DNA of 64,000 nucleotides from a virus: IMG/VR virus record IMGVR_UViG_3300028394_000036, positions 62,001 to 126,000 of that record. One strand, given 5' to 3'. The position numbers and the translations under genes are program-made. The notes below the pieces were generated by a model. The model saw only the letters and a list, made by a program, of their open reading frames with translations. It searched no databases and had not been told where the DNA came from. Positions 22,870 to 30,895 of this stretch are shown piece after piece. Numbering within the stretch: position 1 is the stretch's first letter; every line of letters starts with the position of its first letter.

Positions 22870-25128
22870 TTATGATGTTATTGCAATTACAGTATCATAC
22901 GACCCACCAAAAGCAGCATCTTTTGATATAGATACGTTTGACCAATTTGTTAATGTTCCTATTTGAACAGGTGATGAACGACTTGTGATTCCACCATCAC
23001 CAAGTTGACCATTAGAACCATTCCCCCAAGCCCACATAGTTCCATTTGTTTTTATAGCTATTGTTGTTGAATTTGCTCCAGTATAAACCGTTGACCAATT
23101 TGTTAAAGTTCCTATTTGGACTGGTGATGAACGGTTTGTGGTTGTACCATCACCCAATTGACCATAAGAATTATTTACACCCCAAGCCCAAAGAGTGCCA
23201 TTCGTTTTTACACTCATGGTATATGAACCGTATGCACTCACCTTTGACCAATTTGTTAATGCACCAACTTGAACAGGTGATGAATATGTAACTGTGCTAC
23301 TCAATCCCAATCTACCATTAGCACCCGCTCCCCAAACCCAAAGAGTTCCGTCTGTTTTTACAGCAACTGTGTGACTGTAGCCACACGTTACTTCTGACCA
23401 ATTTGTTAATGTTCCTATTTGAACAGGTGATGAACGACTTGTGATTCCACCATCACCCAATCTACCATTAGAACCATTCCCCCAAGCCCAAAGAGTTCCG
23501 TCTGTTTTTACAGCCATGGTATAATCAGCCCCATGTGCTATTTTTGACCAATTTGTTAATGCACCAACTTGGACAGGTGATGAATATGTAACTGTGTCAG
23601 TATTACCCAATCCTAATTGACCATTTGCATTAGCATGACCCCATGCCCAAAGTGTACCATCTGTTTTTATAGCATGTCTCCAATCTGAGTTTGCATATAT
23701 TTTAGACCAATTCGTCAAAGTTCCTATTTGAACTGGAGATATGTATAGTTTATACGGAATAGAAGTGGTTTCAGTTCCTAATCCAGTAGCTTCACCCATA
23801 CCCCAAAGACTACCAGATGTATTTATAAAAAATGTTTTATTATTTCCATTTGATATAAATGAAATATTACTTATATTTGAAAGTTGTATTGGTGAAGAAT
23901 ATGATAAGGTTGTTAAAGCGTCATAACCAGCTGTTGATCCTCCACCGTAAACGTCACCCGTGGTTGTTAATGCTATAAATGGTCTATTAGTTGTTGTGAT
24001 TTGGTATCTTCTCATCGCTGCTACTTTTGACCAACTTGTTAAAGTTCCAATTTGAACAGGAGATGTATATTGAAATCGGGAAGTATTGTATACATTACTA
24101 GTTTCATCATACAAATAATCCGTACTCTCGCCATTAAAACCGTTAGTACCCCAAGCCCAAAGAGTGCCATCTGTTTTTACAGCCATCGTATGAGAATTAT
24201 CACACGTAATATTTGCAGTCCAATTCGTTAATGTTCCTATTTGAACGGGGGATGAACGACTTGAAAAATCTCCAATGCCTAATTGTCCAGAATTATTGTC
24301 ACCCCAAGCCCACAATGTACCATCTGTTTTTACAGCCATGGTATAAAAATGTCCACACGATACCGATAACCAATCTGTTAGTGTACCAACTTGGACAGGA
24401 GACGAATATGTTGTAATTGTCTCATCTCCCAATTGTCCAGAATTATTTTCACCCCAAGCCCACAATGTACCATCTGTTTTTATACCCATACTATAATTTA
24501 TTCCACATGATACTTTTGACCAATTCGTTAATGTACCAACTTGGACAGGAGATGATTTAGGTATTGTACTACTATCGCCACATTGTCCAACCGAATTTCT
24601 ACCCCAACCCCACAGAGTACCATTTGTTTTTACAGCCATGGTATGACTAGTTCCACACGATACATTTGACCAATTAGTTAATGTACCAACTTGAACAGGA
24701 GATGAATATGTTGTTACAGAATTTAATCCCAATCTACCATTTAAACCCGCTCCCCAAGCCCAAAGAGTTCCGTCTGTTTTTACAGCTATAGTATGCGATG
24801 AAGCTAATGCCACTTTTGACCAATTTGTTAATGCACCAACTTGAACTGGTGATGATATATTGGAGTTTGTATTATTGATACCTAACTGAGCATTGAAATT
24901 ACCACCCCACCCCCAAAGAGTACCATCTGTTTTTATAGCCATTCCAGTAAAATTAGAAGTAGTTATTACCGACCAATTACTAGAAGTGACTACTAATTTT
25001 AACCTTGCATATGTTGTGTTATAATCTAATTCACCATATCTTCCCAAACCCCACCCATATAATTTCGTAGTAGTTACTACGGGAACAGGAGGTGTTTTAG
25101 AAGCATTTATTATTATATTTTTAATCAT
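22870..25128 (-). CDS. RCC1-repeat double beta-propeller adhesin
   Basis: A 752-aa protein made almost entirely of RCC1 repeats of about 50 aa. I count 14, each with the core 'SPVQ(V/I)G-LTNWS-V...H(T)MAVKTDGTLWAWG..NGQLG'. Repeats 7 and 8 are the most degenerate, as expected where two seven-bladed propellers meet. The short N-terminus (MIKNIIINASKTPP) has no signal peptide, and no shaft or trimerisation region is seen. RCC1 propellers bind proteins or glycans. Located downstream of three fibre genes, it is probably a receptor-binding head carried by the tail. High DNA similarity between repeats makes copy-number change likely. AAGG precedes the ATG. Confidence 0.85.
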   Translation of the reverse strand: MIKNIIINASKTPPVPVVTTTKLYGWGLGRYGELDYNTTYARLKLVVTSSNWSVITTSNFTGMAIKTDGTLWGWGGNFNAQLGINNTNSNISSPVQVGALTNWSKVALASSHTIAVKTDGTLWAWGAGLNGRLGLNSVTTYSSPVQVGTLTNWSNVSCGTSHTMAVKTNGTLWGWGRNSVGQCGDSSTIPKSSPVQVGTLTNWSKVSCGINYSMGIKTDGTLWAWGENNSGQLGDETITTYSSPVQVGTLTDWLSVSCGHFYTMAVKTDGTLWAWGDNNSGQLGIGDFSSRSSPVQIGTLTNWTANITCDNSHTMAVKTDGTLWAWGTNGFNGESTDYLYDETSNVYNTSRFQYTSPVQIGTLTSWSKVAAMRRYQITTTNRPFIALTTTGDVYGGGSTAGYDALTTLSYSSPIQLSNISNISFISNGNNKTFFINTSGSLWGMGEATGLGTETTSIPYKLYISPVQIGTLTNWSKIYANSDWRHAIKTDGTLWAWGHANANGQLGLGNTDTVTYSSPVQVGALTNWSKIAHGADYTMAVKTDGTLWAWGNGSNGRLGDGGITSRSSPVQIGTLTNWSEVTCGYSHTVAVKTDGTLWVWGAGANGRLGLSSTVTYSSPVQVGALTNWSKVSAYGSYTMSVKTNGTLWAWGVNNSYGQLGDGTTTNRSSPVQIGTLTNWSTVYTGANSTTIAIKTNGTMWAWGNGSNGQLGDGGITSRSSPVQIGTLTNWSNVSISKDAAFGGSYDTVIAITS

Positions 25129-25137
25129 AGTATAACC

Positions 25138-27726
25138 TTATATATTTTGTCCACCGATAAAACCCATGAAGTTAGTTCCACTATTCAATGAAATAAAACC
25201 AAAAACATCTTTTTTACCGTTTGTACTTGTAAGTGTTGGTGCAGTACCGCCTGGCCACAATATCGATGCACCCCATGAAACAACTCTCGCTGTTCCATCT
25301 GCGGTAAATATCAACACAAATGAACCAGCATTATTTGCAGCGGGTGGATTTGAAATAGTTAATGTTGTTATATTAGCGTTAAGGGCAACATCAAATACAT
25401 TACCGTTTGCTAAATTCAAAGTTAATACACCAGGTGATGGTGCAATTGAAATTCCAGGTGTAGAAAAACGTTCTTCATAATCAATAAAGGTCGGTGTATT
25501 TAATGAGCCAGATAGAAATATACTACCCGATACCGTTACATTTTGAGTTAGTGTGTTTACAAACGATGCAGTTGATGCAAATGACGCTGAAGTTGCAAAT
25601 GATGAACTAACGGCATTCAATACATAAGAAGCGGTTGTTGCTGTTCCTTGTAAAGAACCAGTAAATGATGTTGCATTCACTATACCGTTTACAAGAATAG
25701 AACCAGTTGCAATTATTCCATTTGTTGCTGTTATCGATCCACTATTAACGACTAACGCTGTGTTGTTTACTAAATTAGTACCAGAAATTCTTACTGTTCC
25801 ACTATTAGTATATAAGTTAATAGACGATCCAGTTACCGTGATGTTGTTTCCTAGTGCGTATATACCAGTTGACAGACTTGCCGGTGAACTCGAATTTGCA
25901 TCAAATGTAATATAATTAACATTTGCAATTGAACCACTTACAAATACTGATCCACTAATTGTAACATTTTGAGTTAGTGTGTTTACATATGAAGCAGTTG
26001 TTGCAAATGATGCAGAAGTTGCAAATGAAGAACTCACACTATTACGTACATATGAAGCAGTTGTTGCAAATGATGCAGAGGTTGCAGTTGTTTCAGTACC
26101 GGGTAAAAGACTAGTTATTTCATTCGTAGTTGAATTATAATATAAAGAACCAGATGTATATGATGATGCTCGAATTGGAGCAACATAAAAGCTACCAGTT
26201 TGATTAGCAACATAGTTAATCGTATAACTTCCACTTGCATTTATTACAATTGTTTTTGCAGGTTGACTATTGTATCCGGCGTTACGTCCAATTGCAATAG
26301 AATTCTCACCCAATGACAAAACACCTGCTTGATAACCAATCGCAACAGAGTAATTACCTTGGGCTGAAGTACCAGCTTGATAACCAACAGCGGTTGATCC
26401 CGTACCCTCTGTTCCGGCTGCAGCACCAATTGCAACGCCATACTCACCCTGCGAAGTTGCGCCTGCTGCGTAACCCATTGCAACGGCAAAATTTCCTTGA
26501 GAAGAATTTCCTGCATTATAACCTATTGCAATAGAACTCGTACCATGTGAAGTTTGTCCAGCATTATGTCCAATTGCTATTCTGTTGCCATTTGCATCTG
26601 ATTGTACTTTTACGGTATTTGATAACTTAAATTCACCTGTATTTGGATTTATAGAAGTTGGAGTTGTTGTTGTATCTGCATATAAAGTTTTTCCAGAACC
26701 GGCTCCATCTACAAAAACTGGATAATAAACTGCATTAGTATTATCGTCGGTTATATTCATTGTACTTGGTGGTGGTACATTAAGTACATAAGACGCTGTT
26801 GTTGCAAATGAAGCAGACACTACCGTTCCACTTAAAAAAGATGCTGTTGATGAATTAGTTGCAAATGAAGCAGACACCACAGTTCCACTTAAAAATGATG
26901 CTGTTGATGCAAATGATGCTGAAGTTGCAGTTGTTGCAGTTCCTTGTAATGAACCAGTAAATGATGTTGCTTGTAGTGAACCAGTTATACCATACGAACC
27001 AGTAAGTTGTTTTGAATTTGTCCAAACGGAACCACTTCTAACCAATAAGTCACCATAAGAAGCGGTAGTTGATGTATCTAAAACATTATGCAGTTCATCT
27101 AATTGATAACCATTATCTATTTTTACAAATATAGAACCAACCGATGCATGAACTCGTTGAACAAAACCAACAATAACAGTATGGGTTGGAGAAACCGGTT
27201 TTGTTTGGGTATATCCACCATTCGTACTTAAATATAAAGTAGCACCCGCTGTTAAACCAATCGTATTTAATCCATTAACAACCCCATTTGTAGTAACGAA
27301 TCCTTCTGTTCCTGCAAGAATTGTCTCTGTTATCATACCAATAGTATTCCGTGAACCTTCTTCGGCTGAATTTCCTGCCCTCTTAACAGAAATTCGATTT
27401 CCTTGTGAACCTGAAATATAAACTATTTCACCATCATTAAGAGTTGTTGCTTCTGCATTGTAAACTCTTGCAACTTGTTCTTGTCCTAATTGGAGTGTTA
27501 CATTTCCACCTTTCAATCCTAAATCAAGTGTACCATCACCGTCATTCCAAACAAATCTACCAACTGCACCGGCAGCAGATGATGTTGTATAGAAGTTGAG
27601 ATTATCAACATTGTTTATAGATCCACTCATGGTAAGTGAACCGGATATTATAGAACCATTAGAAGCAGTTACAGACTGAAGATGTGCATGACTACCACTT
27701 GCTACGAGTTTTTTCCAATTAGACAA
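25138..27726 (-). CDS. Tail fibre with YadA-like head repeats
   Basis: An 862-aa fibre. It starts with a TTG at 27726, supported by CGGAG 6 nt upstream. The N-terminus SNWKKLVASGS matches that of the next fibre (ATWKKIIVSGS), so it is probably the tail-attachment piece. The middle has shaft repeats of the type TSASFATTASYV and, at about 390-500, six or more copies of a 14-aa (S)IAIGxNAGxxSQG repeat like the left-handed roll of trimeric adhesin heads. The C-terminus (FTADGTARVVSWGASILWPG and FGFISLNSGTNFMGFIGGQN) is a common phage fibre tip. No S74 domain. It likely acts as a trimeric receptor-binding fibre. Confidence 0.85.
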   Translation of the reverse strand: MSNWKKLVASGSHAHLQSVTASNGSIISGSLTMSGSINNVDNLNFYTTSSAAGAVGRFVWNDGDGTLDLGLKGGNVTLQLGQEQVARVYNAEATTLNDGEIVYISGSQGNRISVKRAGNSAEEGSRNTIGMITETILAGTEGFVTTNGVVNGLNTIGLTAGATLYLSTNGGYTQTKPVSPTHTVIVGFVQRVHASVGSIFVKIDNGYQLDELHNVLDTSTTASYGDLLVRSGSVWTNSKQLTGSYGITGSLQATSFTGSLQGTATTATSASFASTASFLSGTVVSASFATNSSTASFLSGTVVSASFATTASYVLNVPPPSTMNITDDNTNAVYYPVFVDGAGSGKTLYADTTTTPTSINPNTGEFKLSNTVKVQSDANGNRIAIGHNAGQTSHGTSSIAIGYNAGNSSQGNFAVAMGYAAGATSQGEYGVAIGAAAGTEGTGSTAVGYQAGTSAQGNYSVAIGYQAGVLSLGENSIAIGRNAGYNSQPAKTIVINASGSYTINYVANQTGSFYVAPIRASSYTSGSLYYNSTTNEITSLLPGTETTATSASFATTASYVRNSVSSSFATSASFATTASYVNTLTQNVTISGSVFVSGSIANVNYITFDANSSSPASLSTGIYALGNNITVTGSSINLYTNSGTVRISGTNLVNNTALVVNSGSITATNGIIATGSILVNGIVNATSFTGSLQGTATTASYVLNAVSSSFATSASFASTASFVNTLTQNVTVSGSIFLSGSLNTPTFIDYEERFSTPGISIAPSPGVLTLNLANGNVFDVALNANITTLTISNPPAANNAGSFVLIFTADGTARVVSWGASILWPGGTAPTLTSTNGKKDVFGFISLNSGTNFMGFIGGQNI

Positions 27727-27762
27727 AGGTAACTCCGTAAATTATATTAATACTTATAAATA

Positions 27763-27945
27763 TTACTTAATATATAATTGTTGAAGTTTATAAACCAAAT
27801 CATAAACAACTTGAACCTCGTTTCCCTTGAATGTACAATCGGAAACCAATTTTAGTAAAAACTCCAATTCCTCCTTGCTAAAGGGAGGAATCGGTGGTAT
27901 ATTATTATTTTGTTCTATTTTTTCGTTTCTATTAGCTAAGCCCAT
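27763..27945 (-). CDS. Small conserved protein, 60 aa
   Basis: A small gene between two fibre genes. The ATG at 27945 has AAAAGG six nt upstream, so I prefer it to the longer frame from 27999, which would run into the previous gene. The product has a polar N-terminus (GLANRNEKIEQNNNIPPIPP) and a helical end FSKEELEFLLKLVSDCTFKG followed by VVYDLVYKLQQLYIK. I recall this 'K-E-E-x-E-F-x-L-x-L-I/V' plus 'F-K-G' pattern in small proteins of many marine phages, usually in structural regions. Function unknown. Confidence 0.7.
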   Translation of the reverse strand: MGLANRNEKIEQNNNIPPIPPFSKEELEFLLKLVSDCTFKGNEVQVVYDLVYKLQQLYIK

Positions 27946-27983
27946 AAAAAACCTTTTAATTTTTTGTAACATAAATTTATTTA

Positions 27984-29372
27984 TTAAGAATATATCCAAA
28001 CACTATCATCAGCTGTGTTAATATACATCTCACCTTTACCATACTCTTGTGCACTAGGTGCGCCGGATGCAAGTTTAACAGTTGTTACATATTCCAATGC
28101 AGTAACTGATGTTGCATTTGTAGCAACACCTTTTGCAACTGCCCATCTACTGTCTCCAATATCATGGTACATTGCAGAACCAGATGCTAATGAACCCGAT
28201 GAAGCAACAATACCTGCATCAAGTCCTATTGCAGAACCAGATGCTAATAATATAAATTGGTCTTCAATATTAACATTAGTAACATTAAGATTAACTAGTG
28301 TTCCGTTAACTGTTAAATCACCGGGAACAACCAAATGATTACCAACGGTAGTTGTTGATGATGCATTTCCAATTGATACAGTAGTTGCATCGGAAGTACC
28401 AATTGCAATTGTTGTTGCATTTGATTGTAATATATTAAATGTACCTGCTGTTGCTGTTCTGATATATGCGCCATTAACAAAAAGTCCACCCGCTGTTGTA
28501 ACTGTACCGTCTGAAGGTTTAATTGTTAAGGTATTTGTAGCAACTTTAAGAGTTTCTGCACTTGTGCCTGTATTGTTTGTTACAAACGGTATCGGAAAAC
28601 TAGTAGCAGCTGCATCGGTAGTAGTATTTATGCTATTTGCATTCGTAGCAAATGAAGAACTAACGGCATTCAATACAAAAGATGCGGTTGATGCATTAGT
28701 TGCAAATGAAGAACTTACACTATTGAGTACATAAGATGCGGTTGATGCATTAGTTGCAAACGAAGAACTTACACTATTGAGTACATAAGATGCGGTTGAT
28801 GCATTAGTTGCAAATGAAGAACTAACGGCATTCAATACAAATGACGCTGTTGATGAATTAGTTGCAAACGAAGAACTTACACTATTGAGTACATAAGACG
28901 CTGTTGTTGCAAATGATGCAGAAGTTGCAGTTGTTGCAGAAGTTGCAGTTGTTGCAAATGATGCAGTACCTAGTAATGAACCAGTAAACGAGGTTGCACT
29001 AACAGATGTAAGACCGGTTATTGTACTTGCAAGTTGTAAAGAATCAGAAGATTCAACTGCTAAGTTAGTGCCTGCTAAATCAGTTAAAAGATTTCCATAG
29101 GTAGTAAATGAGTTAGTACCATCACTTGTGAAAAATTTATCACCGGATGTTAAATTTGTAATTTCAACAGTTGGAAATGTTGCGGTTGCTGTTACGCCGG
29201 TTATGTTAGTTCCATCGCCACTAAAAGAACCAGTGAAAGAACCCGTAAGTTTTGTTGCTGCCTGTGTAGTTCCAATTATTTGTGTTGAACCAACTAATAC
29301 CCCAATCGATGCAGTAACTTGTGCAAGCTCTGCATTACTACCCGATACTATAATTTTTTTCCACGTTGCCAT
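27984..29372 (-). CDS. Serine/alanine repeat tail fibre
   Basis: A 462-aa fibre. The N-terminus ATWKKIIVSGSNAELAQVTA is shared with the 862-aa fibre. Residues about 145-245 consist of five tandem 18-aa units (TASYVLNSVSSSFATNAS), a shaft. The C-terminal part has VSIGNASSTTTVGNHLVVPG and IEDQFILLASGSAIGLDAG, common in marine phage fibres, and ends GEMYINTADDSVWIYS. GGAG precedes the ATG. No chaperone or enzyme domain. It may be an alternative to, or a partner of, the fibre downstream that has the same attachment end. Confidence 0.8.
   Translation of the reverse strand: MATWKKIIVSGSNAELAQVTASIGVLVGSTQIIGTTQAATKLTGSFTGSFSGDGTNITGVTATATFPTVEITNLTSGDKFFTSDGTNSFTTYGNLLTDLAGTNLAVESSDSLQLASTITGLTSVSATSFTGSLLGTASFATTATSATTATSASFATTASYVLNSVSSSFATNSSTASFVLNAVSSSFATNASTASYVLNSVSSSFATNASTASYVLNSVSSSFATNASTASFVLNAVSSSFATNANSINTTTDAAATSFPIPFVTNNTGTSAETLKVATNTLTIKPSDGTVTTAGGLFVNGAYIRTATAGTFNILQSNATTIAIGTSDATTVSIGNASSTTTVGNHLVVPGDLTVNGTLVNLNVTNVNIEDQFILLASGSAIGLDAGIVASSGSLASGSAMYHDIGDSRWAVAKGVATNATSVTALEYVTTVKLASGAPSAQEYGKGEMYINTADDSVWIYS
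28640..28925 (-). repeat. 54-bp tandem repeats in fibre gene
   Basis: Five head-to-tail units of 54 bp encode TASYVLNSVSSSFATNAS with few changes; several stretches over 50 bp are identical between units. Related, more diverged units are found in the 862-aa fibre gene at about 25550-25650, 25970-26090 and 26780-26940. Confidence 0.85.
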
Positions 29373-29397
29373 TTAATTCTCCAAATTAAATTTTTTG

Positions 29398-30864
29398 TTA
29401 TATAAATAAATATGCGTTACTTGCAGAAATAACTAAACTTCCAGTAGAATTTATTACTGGTAATGAATTAGTAGACGGTAATACAAATGAACCGCTTATT
29501 GTAAGTGAGCCGGTAAACTCATGTGTATCATCGGTTGAATCCCCAAACTTGCTTGAACCCGATACTAATAGAGTTTGGTAATTAACTACCGATGAAGAAA
29601 CTACATACGTTCTTGCAGTTATAGTTCCACCAACAACTACGTTACCGTCAAAATTACCATTTGTTGCGTATAAAGTTGCAAATCTTGGTGAATCCGATTC
29701 TCCTAACCCAAGAACACTTCTTTGTCCAGAACCAGAAATTATATTTGTTCCAAATAAATGTGTTAGAGTTTGAGTGGAAGATGAAACTAAACCAATTGGT
29801 TTACTTAGAATATTATTCCAATAAACAGAACCACTTAACTCACCACTTGTAACAAATCCCAAATTACTAATTTGTTGTGATGAAGAAATTGCACCATCAA
29901 AGCTACCACTAAATAATGGAGCTACTATTGTTCCACGTGAAGTAAGTGAGCCACTTAGAAATAAAGAACCTGTGAACTGGTGTGTGTCATCTATTGTATC
30001 ACCGAATTGAGTTGAACCAGATGCTTTTATTGATTGAATATTAACGATGGATGATGAAATTACATAAGTTCTTGCAGTAAGTGTACCGTCTATGTAAGCG
30101 TTACCTAATAGTGTAAGTCCACTACCAGAAATATTGCCGAATGTAACATTATCGGAAGTACCCAAGCCAATTGAACTTCTTTGTGTGGATGATGATATAA
30201 TTCCAGTTCCGCCTAATACTTGAACAGAACTTGATACAATTCCACTTGGTTTATTTACAAGTCCATTCCAATCGGAAGAAGTTATAAATCCAAAATTTTG
30301 TATTTGTTGTGAAGATGATAATGTTCCAAGAGCAACAATATTTGTTAATCCACTACCATTACCAACGAATGTACCATATACAGAACCAGTTATGTAAACT
30401 GAACCCGTGAACTGATGTGTGTCATCCAAACTGTTACCGAATATGTTTGAACCACTACTGAATGATTGTGTTACATTGATTACTGATGATGATATTATAA
30501 GTTGCCTTGCAGTTAAATCACCAGTCAATGTTAAATTGTTGAATGTAGGTGAATCAGTTGTTGCAAGTCCAAGAACACTTCTTTGTGCAGAACTTGATAT
30601 TATACTAGTACCTACAAGGTTTTTAACTGTTTGTGCAGATGAAGATACAACACCACTTGGTAATGCTGCCGGTGAAATGGTTGTTAACTGAGAACCATCA
30701 CCTTTAAAATAATAGGCATCAACAGTTCCAGATACAGCTAAGTACGTAACAAGAGACCCAGTTCCATCGAGGAGTGTAGAATCATCGGTTGGGTCAGTCT
30801 GAAGCAGCCTATAATACGATTCAGATACGTAAAGGCTGGTTAAATCTCTTTGCATACTTGGCAA
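29398..30864 (-). CDS. Tail fibre with three long shaft repeats
   Basis: A 488-aa fibre beginning PSMQRDLTSLYVSESYYRLL. The start could be the TTG at 30864 or the ATG nine bases later; GAGAGAGAA lies upstream of both. Three repeats of about 130 aa each contain (I/V)VN...SGSxxFGDxxDDTHxFTGSxxxSGS and a following LGxxDSPxFxxL or similar. The final residues ASNAYLFI suggest the end inserts elsewhere or is trimmed. It has none of the WKK start seen in the other two fibres, so it may attach at a different place. No catalytic domain. Probably a structural shaft. Confidence 0.78.
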   Translation of the reverse strand: MPSMQRDLTSLYVSESYYRLLQTDPTDDSTLLDGTGSLVTYLAVSGTVDAYYFKGDGSQLTTISPAALPSGVVSSSAQTVKNLVGTSIISSSAQRSVLGLATTDSPTFNNLTLTGDLTARQLIISSSVINVTQSFSSGSNIFGNSLDDTHQFTGSVYITGSVYGTFVGNGSGLTNIVALGTLSSSQQIQNFGFITSSDWNGLVNKPSGIVSSSVQVLGGTGIISSSTQRSSIGLGTSDNVTFGNISGSGLTLLGNAYIDGTLTARTYVISSSIVNIQSIKASGSTQFGDTIDDTHQFTGSLFLSGSLTSRGTIVAPLFSGSFDGAISSSQQISNLGFVTSGELSGSVYWNNILSKPIGLVSSSTQTLTHLFGTNIISGSGQRSVLGLGESDSPRFATLYATNGNFDGNVVVGGTITARTYVVSSSVVNYQTLLVSGSSKFGDSTDDTHEFTGSLTISGSFVLPSTNSLPVINSTGSLVISASNAYLFI

Positions 30865-30895
30865 TTATTCTCTCTCATTAATTCCCATATAAATA

